Source of the DNA: Cytophagales bacterium Alg240-R148 | GTDB taxonomy: Bacteria > Bacteroidota > Bacteroidia > Cytophagales > Cyclobacteriaceae | Reading direction: 5' to 3' | DNA: 61,885 nucleotides | NCBI GenBank assembly: GCA_900537185.1 | Contig: LS999826.1 | Coordinates: 1,662,143-1,724,027 of the forward strand | In this document: one piece after another, positions 42,068 through 51,328 of the stretch | Layout of the letters: every line of letters starts with the position of its first letter | Numbering within the stretch: the stretch's first letter is position 1 | Made by a program: the position numbers and the translations under genes | Notes under the pieces: model-generated | Seen by the model: the letters and a program-made list of their open reading frames with translations, nothing else | Databases searched by the model: none | Told to the model about the DNA's origin: nothing

Positions 42068-43765
42068 TTATCCTCCTTCCGGATAATTATTGTTCCAGGT
42101 GGCTGCATTCGTAGGTTTGGTTCTTGCATTGGCTTTTAAATTGGCTACATAGGCAGGCAATTGTGCAACATCCCAGTATTTGGACATTAACGTAGCAGTT
42201 CTCCCCACCTTTTTTCCTGTTTTACTTCTTAGAACATTTATAGTTCCATTTTTACAGAAATGATTTTGAAAAGTAACTGCCCTAGGAAATTGGACCCAAG
42301 CATCAGCAACTACAACGTCGTTAGGATTGTCTGTTAGCGGATTACCTATGGTGGCAAAAGAGTGTTTTACAGAATTGTTTACAACAAAACATACCGTCCA
42401 TGTTGGGTCACAATGTTCCCTTAGAAAGTTGTAGGTTAAAGCCGCTATGTCTTGGCAGTTACCGCCACCAGTTGCCTCTACGGCCGCACCTATTTTTCGT
42501 GGACTTGTCCATTTTTGGTTGTACCCACCTTCGGCACCCCATTGGGCATCGGTTAATTTAACCATTGCAGCCATATTGATATCTCCTTCATTGCCATGTT
42601 TATTTCGAGCCCAAATTTGATTTTGGGGTCCATGAGTGATTTTTGATTTAGAATATTCAATGGCCTTTTGTGCAACAATCATTTTCTGATTGTTCAAACC
42701 ATGTACTGCCTGGTTTCCTGTGGTAGTAGCTTGTGTAACCATTAATGCTCTTTTGGAAACTGTTTCGGTTAATACGCGTTTTACAGAGGCAAGAAGAAGA
42801 GCAAAGTTGTTGTTCGCAAAATCCTTATGGTATTTTTCAATGGCTGATTCACAGGCTCTAATTTCTTTAATAAGTAAATCTAAATTTATTAAAGTAGGAT
42901 TGTTGTTAAATACCAACCTTAGTTCTTTTACCCGATTATAACTTGTTTCTGTTTGGTTTTCACCTCCAATTACATGGGCGCCAATAGCCGTAGCACTAAA
43001 AACAGTATCATATTGAGCTCTGGTTAGCCACTTTTCTTTGTAATCATTAACAAATACCAGTCTTTCAGGAGGTATTTCAGCTGGTGTTTTAATTCTAATA
43101 AAATATTTATCTGCGCTTCTGTTCAGGAAAATTGTTAATCCTTGAAACGGTGCATCCCATTCTTCCACATTAGGCTCAGTTGTAGGAATCCAAGCCCTTT
43201 GAACAGTTGTATTTTGGAACATTTGATTGCTTAATGTAAGAGAAGAGGATTCTAAAGTTTTCAATTGAGCCGCTTTTGCACCCATAATATCCGCTTCCCT
43301 TTCTAACCCCGTATCGTCATTAATATCTACCTTTCCTTTCCTTTGCAAAGTTGGTTTTACCCTACCTTGTTTTTGCTGCACTACATGCCAAGCTTCATGG
43401 GGGAGGTGTTTTTCTTGCCCTGATGCGAGGTGAATGTCTGTTCCTTGTGCATAGGCGTGGGCCTGGAGTTGCGCTGGTTTTGAAGAGTTGTAATGCACCC
43501 GTACATCTTCCATAGAATAACCTGAAAGTGCTTCAATACCAGATTTTAGAGTGTTGGGCAAACCCGTCTTGTTTTCCTTTTTTTGGAGGATGGCTTGTTT
43601 GCTGGCATGGTGGTTGGCCATGGCCAATATTTGGCTTTGTTTCTTTTTTTCTGGTCGGTTGTCAACAAATGGATACAAAGTGCCATCCATTTTTTTGTGT
43701 TGTACTATGTTGCCTGGTGAATGGAGGTTTTTTTTATTGTTTGTTTTTTCGGCTTGAACTTTCAT
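42068..43765 (-). CDS. DUF4157 (eCIS core) protein with cysteine-protease-like C-terminus
   Basis: ATG 43765 ([13 protein letters not shown]) is chosen over the longer frame because the 24 upstream residues look non-coding. 565 residues. '[11 protein letters not shown]' opens the region usual in front of DUF4157, and residues about 70-135 carry the domain with its HExxH ('[11 protein letters not shown]'). DUF4157 is strongly tied to extracellular contractile injection systems. The last third contains '[16 protein letters not shown]' (Cys437), '[10 protein letters not shown]' (His468) and 'VVADAWVQF' (Asp488), the order and spacing of papain/transglutaminase-like folds, and may be an effector domain. 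No eCIS structural gene is present in the window. Confidence 0.8.
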   Translation of the reverse strand: MKVQAEKTNNKKNLHSPGNIVQHKKMDGTLYPFVDNRPEKKKQSQILAMANHHASKQAILQKKENKTGLPNTLKSGIEALSGYSMEDVRVHYNSSKPAQLQAHAYAQGTDIHLASGQEKHLPHEAWHVVQQKQGRVKPTLQRKGKVDINDDTGLEREADIMGAKAAQLKTLESSSLTLSNQMFQNTTVQRAWIPTTEPNVEEWDAPFQGLTIFLNRSADKYFIRIKTPAEIPPERLVFVNDYKEKWLTRAQYDTVFSATAIGAHVIGGENQTETSYNRVKELRLVFNNNPTLINLDLLIKEIRACESAIEKYHKDFANNNFALLLASVKRVLTETVSKRALMVTQATTTGNQAVHGLNNQKMIVAQKAIEYSKSKITHGPQNQIWARNKHGNEGDINMAAMVKLTDAQWGAEGGYNQKWTSPRKIGAAVEATGGGNCQDIAALTYNFLREHCDPTWTVCFVVNNSVKHSFATIGNPLTDNPNDVVVADAWVQFPRAVTFQNHFCKNGTINVLRSKTGKKVGRTATLMSKYWDVAQLPAYVANLKANARTKPTNAATWNNNYPEGG

Positions 43766-43849
43766 ATGTTGTTTCTTAAAGCAATAGAGGGCTAATTCTT
43801 GGTGCTGGAGCAGCCAAACCATAGGCAATTGGTACAATCCTCTAGTTTC

Positions 43850-43905
43850 TACTTAATTTAAGGATAGAATCGGACTTTTGGTAGTTTCAATAGTAATAAT
43901 TCGCA
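43850..43905 (-). pseudogene. Possible short integrase tail
   Basis: Minus strand reads 'ITIETTKSPILSLN' and then a stop, comparable to 'ITIHTIKTIKSPIQLLDL' in the better tails. It is only about 15 codons and has no AATTGTT end that I could find. Confidence 0.4.
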
Positions 43906-44124
43906 ATATAGGTTAATTTATTGGGTTATTGGATTTTACAAATGTTCTAATTGTTGGTTGAATTGAACAAAATGGTGGAGTAATCTCACAAAATTGAGGT
44001 ACTTCGTTTTGTTAATAAAGTGTTAATAATCAATTATTTAACTTCAAATGAGTGGAGGACTGTATATTGAACATAAATTTTTAAAAAATTGCAGAAGTTA
44101 CTTTTTAAAACCATTCATACGAGT
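43906..44124. other. Upstream region of the LamG gene
   Basis: AT-rich; repeated 'taataaagtgttaataatca'-type sequence but no clear -7 element. Nothing further is recognised. Confidence 0.3.
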
Positions 44125-44907
44125 ATGTTCAACTTAAAACAAATTGGAGGCGTTTTAGCCCTTACTACCATCGTATTTTTATTGTTTTCAGTCAAAGCTA
44201 CAGCCCAGAATAGATACACCGGAGCATCGGATATTTATGCGTCTGGTTCGAAAGGAATTTCAAATAAGGGCTTGGTAGTATCCTTTGATTTTGAGACTTT
44301 TACGGATACTGGCTTGTTGCAAGATTTTGGTCCTTACGGGCACCATGGTACCACTTTGAGAAACCTAGATACAACTGGATACATAGGCAAAGCGCGCAAA
44401 TTTTCTACTCTTGCTGATATCGTAGCCCTTCCGGATCACACTAGTTTTAATTTGGATGGGCCAATTACTGTAGCAGTATGGGTGAAAATTGCAACCTCAA
44501 ACCAGCACGCCCATATTTTTGCTTGCAACAACAAATTTGTGCTATGGACCACTTCCAAAGGCCAATACAAGTTTGCGGATACGATGGGCAATGGTTTTAC
44601 TACTATGCCGGGTACAGTAAAGAAAGACGGATGGCATAGCGTAGTAGCAGTATGGTCCGGAACCAAAGGGGACAAACTATCCAAGAACAACATAAAAATA
44701 TACATTGATGGCTATCGGGCAGCAGGCACATTTACAGAAAGCTGGGAACCAGGGGAGATGATTGCCCAGAATGCCTGTGTTATTGGCGCGACCCTACATG
44801 GTGGCATACCCCACCAGGAACTTCCTTTTGTTGGCGCAATAGATGAGTTGCAGGTGTACGCTAGGGCTCTAAGTGAAGAAGAAGTGAAGATTCATGCCTC
44901 TAGATGA
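44125..44907 (+). CDS. LamG-like (concanavalin fold) secreted protein
   Basis: ATG 44125 (MFNLKQIGGVLALTTIVFLL) is preferred over the TTG frame start at 44089; a signal peptide ends 'VKATAQ'. The mature ~230 residues form one LamG-type jelly roll: 'GLVVSFDFETFTDTGLLQDF', 'FNLDGPITVAVWVKI', 'KDGWHSVVAVWSGTKGD', 'GAIDELQVYARALSEEEV'. Such proteins bind sugars or surface matrix. No T9SS tail is seen, so it may be free in the periplasm or exported otherwise. Confidence 0.85.
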   Translation: MFNLKQIGGVLALTTIVFLLFSVKATAQNRYTGASDIYASGSKGISNKGLVVSFDFETFTDTGLLQDFGPYGHHGTTLRNLDTTGYIGKARKFSTLADIVALPDHTSFNLDGPITVAVWVKIATSNQHAHIFACNNKFVLWTTSKGQYKFADTMGNGFTTMPGTVKKDGWHSVVAVWSGTKGDKLSKNNIKIYIDGYRAAGTFTESWEPGEMIAQNACVIGATLHGGIPHQELPFVGAIDELQVYARALSEEEVKIHASR

Positions 44908-45025
44908 GGGAGGCAGTTGCTTTTTAGTGCAATAAGGAGCTATAGAATAGGTTTCAAATAATGCCAGTATTTACCTTATTTATAAAGGTGGATTTATTTT
45001 TACCCTTTGTGTTTCTTCAAACTAT

Positions 45026-45718
45026 CACCATTTGCTTTGATGCATTGTTGTCTGTTTTAATTGATGCAGGGTAGTATTGATAAATTTTTATATTCCACAT
45101 TCTTAGCTACTTTTTTTCATTTTTGTTAAATGAATGTAGAATGAATATTCTTCTATTTTGTTTTCCTTTTTCTCGCCTTTCGCATCCCACGAGCTCGCCC
45201 AATTGGCACCGCCAATTGTCGTGGATGGCCAAAAACGAAACCAGTGTTGGATAGGGCCATTTCCAATTTAATTAGCCCACGGCCAACCCCATGGCATCCT
45301 CCGCTCAAAATTCAGCCCCGGCAGCAACACACCCATCTTCCCTCAAGCCGCCTGAAATTGAAAACCAGCCCGCGATTTAATCCAAAAATTGTAATAAGAA
45401 TTGCAAAAATGAGAATTAATCTAATTACCGACCTCTCAATAAAAGCGTTAAAAAAATAAGCCTAAGATTAAACGTTCCTGAAATCTAAACTGTTTGAGCA
45501 GGGGTGGCCTAGCGAAAGGGCGAGTTTTTAGATTTCCACTGTGCATGGAGGCTGATTTTTAGCTTTTATTTAGCAGTCTTGATTTTTTGCTTTGGTTTTT
45601 GATCAAGCAAAAAGCAAAAACGAGTCCCTGGGCCACCCCAGAAAAAACCAAACCCCAAATTAAAGAATACCCACCTCTAATAAATCGAACCAAAAAACGA
45701 AACTAAAAACAATAAACT
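45026..45718 (+). repeat. Modular dispersed repeat, copy R4 (Z-A-B-C-D-E)
   Basis: Module Z (45026-45175), A (45177-45255, with the CAATTGGCACCGCCAATTG hairpin), B (45256-45429), C (45430-45587), D (45588-45650) and E (45655-45718). C is the most diverged copy, yet its arms changed together: GAAATCTAAA (45480-45489) with TTTAGATTTC (45527-45536), and the outer arm CAATAAAAGC (45437-45446) with GCTTTTATTT (45562-45571). E ends one base before the stop codon of the Calx-beta gene. Confidence 0.85.
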
Positions 45719-46486
45719 CTAATTATTTTGATTGGTAACACTAACATTAGTACTAGATAAACCAATAAAAAGCGCGTTACTCAAACTTGTATTGACACCA
45801 ACGGTAACCGGATAACTAATATCTCCATCGTTAATAGCATCATTAACAGGTGTTATGGTTACTGTTATAGGCGTATCGAAATTACCTGTATTAAAGGTAA
45901 TATTGTCTGGGCTTACGGTGCCTTCAGAAGTGTCGGTAGATGCAATATCGAAAACAACATCACTAGTCGGTGCTTTATCCAATACCACCGTGAAGGTTTT
46001 TGCGCTGCCTCCTTCTATTGTTGTTAGTGACTGCGGAGTAACAGTATACCCTGCTTCATCATCATCTACAAAACTACTGGTTCCAATGTTATTGTTTTTC
46101 AAATTTGCATTGCTACTCGGATTAAACAGTAGAACTGTAACAGGTACATCTTCTTCCACTATGTTATTTCCTGTTTTGGTAACGGTAACGGTTTGTGTTA
46201 AAGTATTAGTATTGGCTGGAAACGTTAAGGTTCCTCCTGTTCCATTTTGGTTTCCACCACTAATGGCATACTCCACTGAAATAGAATTATTTGGATCAGC
46301 TTCCGCTATGGTAATTAAAAAAATAATAGACTGGTCTTCTGCATCTCCCTCCGCAACCGGAATAGGGTTATTAATGTTTATATCTGCATTGATGTTACTA
46401 GGGATTGGACCATCTTCTTTGCTACAACTGGTGGTTAATACAAAAAATGTACAAATGCTTAGTATAAGATTAACTCTATTCATCAT
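45719..46486 (-). CDS. Lipoprotein with Calx-beta-like domains
   Basis: 255 residues with a lipobox 'FVLTTSCSK'. Two repeats of a Calx-beta/big-domain type follow: acidic 'GNNIVEEDVPVTVLLFNPSS...' and 'NDAINDGDISYPVTVGVNTS', with 'ITIAEADPNNSISVEYAISG' and 'IEGGSAKTFTVVLDKAPTSD' as strands. These calcium-binding beta sandwiches occur in surface adhesins. It is short for an adhesin and lacks a T9SS tail. Confidence 0.8.
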   Translation of the reverse strand: MMNRVNLILSICTFFVLTTSCSKEDGPIPSNINADININNPIPVAEGDAEDQSIIFLITIAEADPNNSISVEYAISGGNQNGTGGTLTFPANTNTLTQTVTVTKTGNNIVEEDVPVTVLLFNPSSNANLKNNNIGTSSFVDDDEAGYTVTPQSLTTIEGGSAKTFTVVLDKAPTSDVVFDIASTDTSEGTVSPDNITFNTGNFDTPITVTITPVNDAINDGDISYPVTVGVNTSLSNALFIGLSSTNVSVTNQNN

Positions 46487-46627
46487 GGAATGTTAAATTT
46501 TATGGCTACTTCTGTTTAAAGTCTTTTTTCGACGTGTTCCGACTTTTCTGCGTATTGAATTTCATTTGTGGATTAATTCAAGGCTCGAACGTACGAACCA
46601 ACCCATTGTTTCTCAGTACAATACAGA

Positions 46628-46690
46628 ATATTTTTAAATCTAACAAGTGAATCAGACTTTTTCTAGTTTTAATTGTACTTATTGTAATGT
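46628..46690 (-). pseudogene. Possible integrase tail fragment
   Basis: Minus strand reads 'TIKTRKSLIHLLDLK', comparable to 'TIKTIKSPIQLLDLK'. Upstream codons are unrelated and no AATTGTT follows. It may be one more scar of the element. Confidence 0.45.
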
Positions 46691-47023
46691 TCGTGTATCT
46701 TTTTATGGTTTTGCTGTTTTTCTTGTTCAAGGATCAGAAAATTCACCTTCGAACTGTGTTTATTTCTTGACATTGGAGGACATTAAGCGCACCACATGGA
46801 CACTTCCGATTTTTATAGCTATGTTTAGTTTAATAGTGACAAGAACTCTCTTGGCCCTTCATTCAACAACCTACCAAACCGCATCTTTTTTTGAACAATA
46901 ACTCTTACTACATATGTTATATATGTTTTGTGCCATTGCGGCCTTGGGAATTGAAAAGATTAAATATGGTATTTTACCGGAAACAATTATATTGCAGTTT
47001 TAATTGAAGAAAAAATAAAGGAT
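46691..47023. other. Upstream region of the DNRLRE gene
   Basis: AT-rich, no gene supported. A TTG-AAAAGATTAAAT run around 46950 could be promoter-like but no TAnnTTTG is correctly spaced. Confidence 0.3.
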
Positions 47024-47803
47024 ATGAAAAAAAGTTTTTTAACATTTTTTGTAATGGGTACAATACTAACCATTACTTCTTGTGAGAAAGAAAAAATTGT
47101 AGTGGAGGAGAAAAAAGTGCTAGCCGAAATAGAAAGTACTACTTTGTCAGTATCTGCTGATGGCTCTATCTTTTCTGGAACATACGGAGATAACCCATCT
47201 TCTGGTGTTACAACTGAGGCGGACTATGCTTGTGGTGCTTGTCCTTTGGTTCGAGTGGGTACAAGTAGCAATCAAAATTGGACGGGAAGAACACTTATTA
47301 AGTTTGACTTGAGCACATTACCTGAAGGGGCAACCATTACCGGTGCCAATTTAGTTTTTAATGGAGCGCGTGTTGGACAGTCGATGCAACCTGTTATGGT
47401 GCACAAATTGTTAGAAGATTGGACAGAAGGTACCATCGATGACGCATGTACTTCTTATTGCAGCGAACCAGGTGAGCTGATTACAACTGGAGGCGAAACA
47501 GATGCAACTTGGAAGTATACGAACCACGAGACTAAAACGGAATGGACAACACCAGGAGGACATTTTGAAGCAGTGGCAAGTGCGCAATCTACAGATGATA
47601 TATCTTCAATAAATTCGTTTGGAGGAGAGGGTCTTGTAGAAGATCTTCAAGCTTGGCAAGCAGATGCCACAAGTAATTTCGGATGGCTTGTTAAATCAAC
47701 CGAAGTGGATGATGATAACGGTCAATTAGCAAGGTTTCATAGTTCTGAATCTGATGGACAAGAGCCTAAATTGATAGTTTTTTACACTACTGAATTAGAG
47801 TAA
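47024..47803 (+). CDS. DNRLRE-domain lipoprotein
   Basis: 259 residues; lipobox 'LTITSCEK'. The mature protein is one DNRLRE domain: 'TLIKFDLSTLPEGATITGAN', 'MQPVMVHKLLEDWTEGTID', 'VEDLQAWQADATSNFGWLVK', 'ARFHSSESDGQEPKLIVFY'. A pair of Cys in 'DYACGACPLVRVG' and another in 'DDACTSYCSEPGE' may form disulfides, common in this family. Surface-anchored; binding role unknown. A strong terminator follows. Confidence 0.85.
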   Translation: MKKSFLTFFVMGTILTITSCEKEKIVVEEKKVLAEIESTTLSVSADGSIFSGTYGDNPSSGVTTEADYACGACPLVRVGTSSNQNWTGRTLIKFDLSTLPEGATITGANLVFNGARVGQSMQPVMVHKLLEDWTEGTIDDACTSYCSEPGELITTGGETDATWKYTNHETKTEWTTPGGHFEAVASAQSTDDISSINSFGGEGLVEDLQAWQADATSNFGWLVKSTEVDDDNGQLARFHSSESDGQEPKLIVFYTTELE

Positions 47804-47820
47804 AACCGATTTATATTAAA

Positions 47821-47856
47821 AAAGGGCCATTTGCAGGAGCAAATGGCCCTTTTTTG
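47821..47856 (+). terminator. Rho-independent terminator
   Basis: AAAGGGCCATTTGC and GCAAATGGCCCTTT form a perfect 14-base stem with a four-base loop, followed by a T run at 47853-47856. It lies 18 bases after the DNRLRE stop. Confidence 0.9.
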
Positions 47857-47902
47857 TTTATAGGGGATAGAGTCCAACCCCAAGTTTTTTTGTTTGGCTT
47901 TT

Positions 47903-48552
47903 ATATTTCATTGGCTTTGGTGCATTGTTGTCTATTTTGATTATTGCAGGGTAGTATTGATTTATATATAATTTTGTTTTCCCTCTTCTTTGCCTTTTGC
48001 ATCCCACAAGCTCGCCCAATTGGCACCGCCAATTGTCGTGGATGCCCAAAAACGAAACCAGTGTTGGATTGGGCCATTTCCAATTTAATTAGCCCCCGGC
48101 TTGCCCCATGGCATCCCAAGCTCAATTGCCAGCCCCGGCAGCAACACAGCTGTCTTCCCTCAAGCCTCTAGAAATTGAAAACCAGCCCGCGATTTAATCC
48201 AAAAATTGTAATAAGAATTGCAAAAATGAGAATTAATCAAATATCCGACCTCTTTTAAATGGCGTCAAGAAAATACGGCTAAGTTTTAACGGTATTGAAA
48301 TCCAGATGTCTGAGCAGGGTAGGCCCTGCGCAGGAGTGCGAGTTCCTGGATTTCCAAATCGCAACAAGCCGTATTTTTAGCCATTTCAAAGCAGTCTTGA
48401 ATTTTTTGTTAGCATCCCTGCAATCCTCGCCCAATTGGCACTGCCAATTGTCGTTTCAAGAAAAAAAGTAAGGCTGGTACTGGGCCACCCCAGAAAAACA
48501 CCAAACCCCAAATCAAAGAAAACCCACCACTAAAAAATCGAACCAAAAAAAC
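47903..48552 (+). repeat. Modular dispersed repeat, copy R5 (Z-A-B-C-D-E)
   Basis: Z (47903-47995), A (47996-48075), B (48076-48240), C (48247-48399), D (48400-48495) and E (48496-48552). C arms: GAAATCCAG (48297-48305) with CTGGATTTC (48346-48354) and AATACGGC with GCCGTATT (48368-48375); the loop carries GCAGGG with CCCTGC. D contains the CAATTGGCACTGCCAATTG hairpin. This copy lies between two plus-strand genes. Confidence 0.9.
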
Positions 48553-48564
48553 GAAACTAAAAAC

Positions 48565-48975
48565 AACCAACACAGCCATCTTCCCTCAAGCCTCTAGAAA
48601 TTGAAAACCAGCCCGCGATTTAATCCAATATTTGAAATAGAAACTCAATAGTTGAGTATTTAACACCATACCCCAAATCAAAGAAAACCCACCACTAAAA
48701 AATCGAAACAAAAAAAACGAAACTAAAAACAATGAACCCCAATCCGACCTCTTTTAAATGGCGTCAAGAAAATAAGCCCAGGTCATAACGATCCCGAAAT
48801 TCAGCTGTTTGAGTAGCGCTGGCCCAGCGCAAAGGACGAGTTCCTGAATTTCAAGATTGCAACGAGGCTTATTTTTAGCCATATAAAAGCAGTCTTGATT
48901 TTTTTTGTTACTTTATTTGCATCAAGGCAAAAAAGTAAGGCAAGTCCCTGGGCCACCCCAGAAAAACCCTCAACG
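48565..48975 (+). repeat. Modular dispersed repeat, copy R6 (B-E-C-D)
   Basis: Immediately behind R5. B (48570-48660) runs straight into an E-like segment (48664-48740), then C (48746-48895) and D (48896-48965), so the module order differs from the other copies. C arms are GAAATTCAG and CTGAATTTC; the loop pair is GCGCTGG with CCAGCGC. One missing base in the loop shifts any reading frame across it. Confidence 0.8.
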
Positions 48976-49164
48976 ACCAAAGACATTTAAAACAATATGC
49001 AGTAAACCCTGTAATTTTATCATTTACTATATATTTAGGCATAAACGATTAAAAATATTAATTTGCTATTTATAAACGTAACCAATTAAGTCAAAACACT
49101 AAAAACTTTGCACCCCATATTTTTGTAAAAGACCCAATCAAATAAATACTTATTGTTGCACCTT
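48976..49164. other. Upstream region of the TPR-HTH gene
   Basis: AT-rich with a run 'actatatatttaggcataaa' near 49030; no clear promoter or hairpin. Confidence 0.3.
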
Positions 49165-50820
49165 ATGAAAATTAAACTCTCCCTTTTATTAATTATTGTT
49201 AACCTTGCTAGTTACGCACAGCATAGAGATAATGGCATTGATAGTTTGAGGGATTTAATCTCCAATGACCCAAATAAAATTGATTTGATTCAATTGCAAG
49301 ACCAATTGGGAATTGAATATATGAAGGTCAATTTTGATTCTTCTTTGTATTTCTTTGAACAGGCAATTGAATTGGCAAAAAATATAGGAAACGATACATT
49401 AACGGCCCAACTGTTTAATAACCTAGGGAGAATATACACCTATATCGGAATTACCGACCAGGCATTAAAAAGCACCCTCAAAGCAGCCAAAATTTACGAG
49501 GGGAAAGACATGCCTCTTAAACTCATCCGTATTTACAATAATTTGGGTGTTATCCATTATAGGAATGAGGATTTAGAAAAATCCTTGAAGTATTATAGAA
49601 TGGCAGAGCAGCAAACAGAGGAAAACAAAGCTGCCTTAGGAGAACGGTATAACTATTCTATGGGGGTCATTCTGAACAATATAGGATCAGTACATGACAA
49701 CATGGGTAATAATGACCAAGCGTTAGAAGTTTATTTTAAAGCATTGCGATTGAGTAAAGAATACGATCATAAACTAAACATGGGCAACCTGTATTCCAAT
49801 ATTGGATTGGCATATAAAAAAAACCAACAATACGATTTGGCATTATCCAATTTAAAGGAGTCAGTTAGGGTGAGGGAGCAAATTGGGGACTTATTTGGAC
49901 TATCGCGTTCGTATATGCATCTCGGGGCATATTTTGTGGAAAGTAAAAAGTCCATCGATAGCGCGATATATTATTACGAACGGTCTGTTGAAATAGCCGA
50001 TAAAGTGGGCACACCAGAGGTGATTATTAATTCAGCAGAATCGCTTAGTGAACTGTATAAAATGTCTGCAAAACCTTCCAAAGCATTGGAATATTTGAGT
50101 TTACACGATTACTGGGAAGACAGTATTGAAAACAGCGATGCCAAAAAACTTATTGCGGAGTTAGAATTAAAACACCAATATGAGGTGAACCAAAGGCAAA
50201 GAGAATTAGAACAAACGAAGCAAGAAAAAAATAACTTCTTAATTTTAATTTCTCTTATTTCAGTGAGCATCGGAAGCCTGTTATTGGTGGTACTTCAAAG
50301 AATTAAATCAAAAAACACAGAACTCAAAAAAGGTAGTTTGGAGCTATCTAATAAAAACCTATTGTTGGAAAATAAAACCTTGGAGCAGCAACTTGAATTT
50401 AAAAACAAAGAGCTAACAACCAATGTCATGTATTTAATGAAAAAAAATGAGTTGCTCAGTGATGTGTCCAATCGGTTGATAGATTTAAAAGAAAACCTCA
50501 AAAAAGAAAACACACAGCCTGTTCAAAAAATAATTTTTGACCTTAATTCTGCCAAGAATGACGATACATGGGAAGAGTTTGAAACGAGGTTTCAGCAAGT
50601 TTACAATGATTTTTTTGAAAGGCTCTTACAGAAGTTTCCAGATCTAACATTAGGAGAAAAAAAGCTTTGTGCCTTTTTACGGCTGGACCTTACTACCAAA
50701 GAAATTTCGTCCATTACTGGTCAATCCCTAAATGGACTCAATGTTTCTAGGGCAAGACTGAGAAAAAAAATTGGTCTTAAATCCGAAGATAGTCTTACTG
50801 CATTTTTGTCTAAAATTTAG
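49165..50820 (+). CDS. TPR sensor with C-terminal helix-turn-helix
   Basis: 551 residues from ATG 49165 (MKIKLSLLLIIVNLASYAQ), a signal peptide or anchor. Six or more TPR units fill residues 60-330 ('AKNIGNDTLTAQLFNNLGRI', 'NNIGSVHDNMGNNDQALEVY'), then one transmembrane helix ('FLILISLISVSIGSLLLVVL'), a coiled coil and a LuxR-like helix-turn-helix near the end ('LTTKEISSITGQSLNGLNVS'). This is the common Bacteroidota layout for periplasmic sensing with a cytoplasmic DNA-binding output. Confidence 0.85.
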   Translation: MKIKLSLLLIIVNLASYAQHRDNGIDSLRDLISNDPNKIDLIQLQDQLGIEYMKVNFDSSLYFFEQAIELAKNIGNDTLTAQLFNNLGRIYTYIGITDQALKSTLKAAKIYEGKDMPLKLIRIYNNLGVIHYRNEDLEKSLKYYRMAEQQTEENKAALGERYNYSMGVILNNIGSVHDNMGNNDQALEVYFKALRLSKEYDHKLNMGNLYSNIGLAYKKNQQYDLALSNLKESVRVREQIGDLFGLSRSYMHLGAYFVESKKSIDSAIYYYERSVEIADKVGTPEVIINSAESLSELYKMSAKPSKALEYLSLHDYWEDSIENSDAKKLIAELELKHQYEVNQRQRELEQTKQEKNNFLILISLISVSIGSLLLVVLQRIKSKNTELKKGSLELSNKNLLLENKTLEQQLEFKNKELTTNVMYLMKKNELLSDVSNRLIDLKENLKKENTQPVQKIIFDLNSAKNDDTWEEFETRFQQVYNDFFERLLQKFPDLTLGEKKLCAFLRLDLTTKEISSITGQSLNGLNVSRARLRKKIGLKSEDSLTAFLSKI

Positions 50821-51169
50821 TTGTTATTTTTAAGTGCAACCTGTCGAGTTTTTTTCATCTGAGTCTACCCATTTAGGACTTTAATTGTAATATTTTTTCC
50901 CAATTTACTAGGAGTTCAATTCCCTATGTAGGCTCTGTTTCCAGTTCCATACTTTCTAATTGTCCATTTTTTGGCTCTCAAGCCAAGCAGCGATCCTTTG
51001 TTTTTGAAGCTAAAAAGGAGAGTGGTAATCGGCACAAAACCAATGCCTTAGTAGCTCGTGCTAATAGGATGTAATGGCCACAAACAGGATTGTACAACTC
51101 ATGTAATCCAAGAAATTTCGATCTACAGAATTTTAGCGACAGTTTTGATTTACCAAAATAACAAATGGT
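50821..51169. other. Intergenic region with no supported feature
   Basis: About 350 bases between the TPR-HTH gene and the small gene before the subtilase. Only short AT-rich runs; no hairpin, promoter or repeat recognised. Confidence 0.4.
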
Positions 51170-51307
51170 ATGAAAAAAGAAGACGAACAGGAGACTACCA
51201 AGTCTGAAGAAGAAAAGTTAGTAGAAGCAATGATCGATAGAAGAAAAAACTTGAACAATGCACTTAAAAAGTTATTGAAGGCGATTGATAAAAATGAACG
51301 CAAATAA
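51170..51307 (+). CDS. Small charged protein upstream of the subtilase
   Basis: ATG 51170 to TAA 51307 encodes 45 residues, beginning MKKEDEQETTKSEEEKLVEA and ending 'IDKNERK'. It is entirely charged and helical, with no signal peptide. It lies 21 bases before the subtilase start, so the two are almost certainly co-transcribed. The frame is short, so coding status is probable but not certain. Confidence 0.45.
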   Translation: MKKEDEQETTKSEEEKLVEAMIDRRKNLNNALKKLLKAIDKNERK

Positions 51308-51328
51308 TTTACACTTAAACCAAACAAT

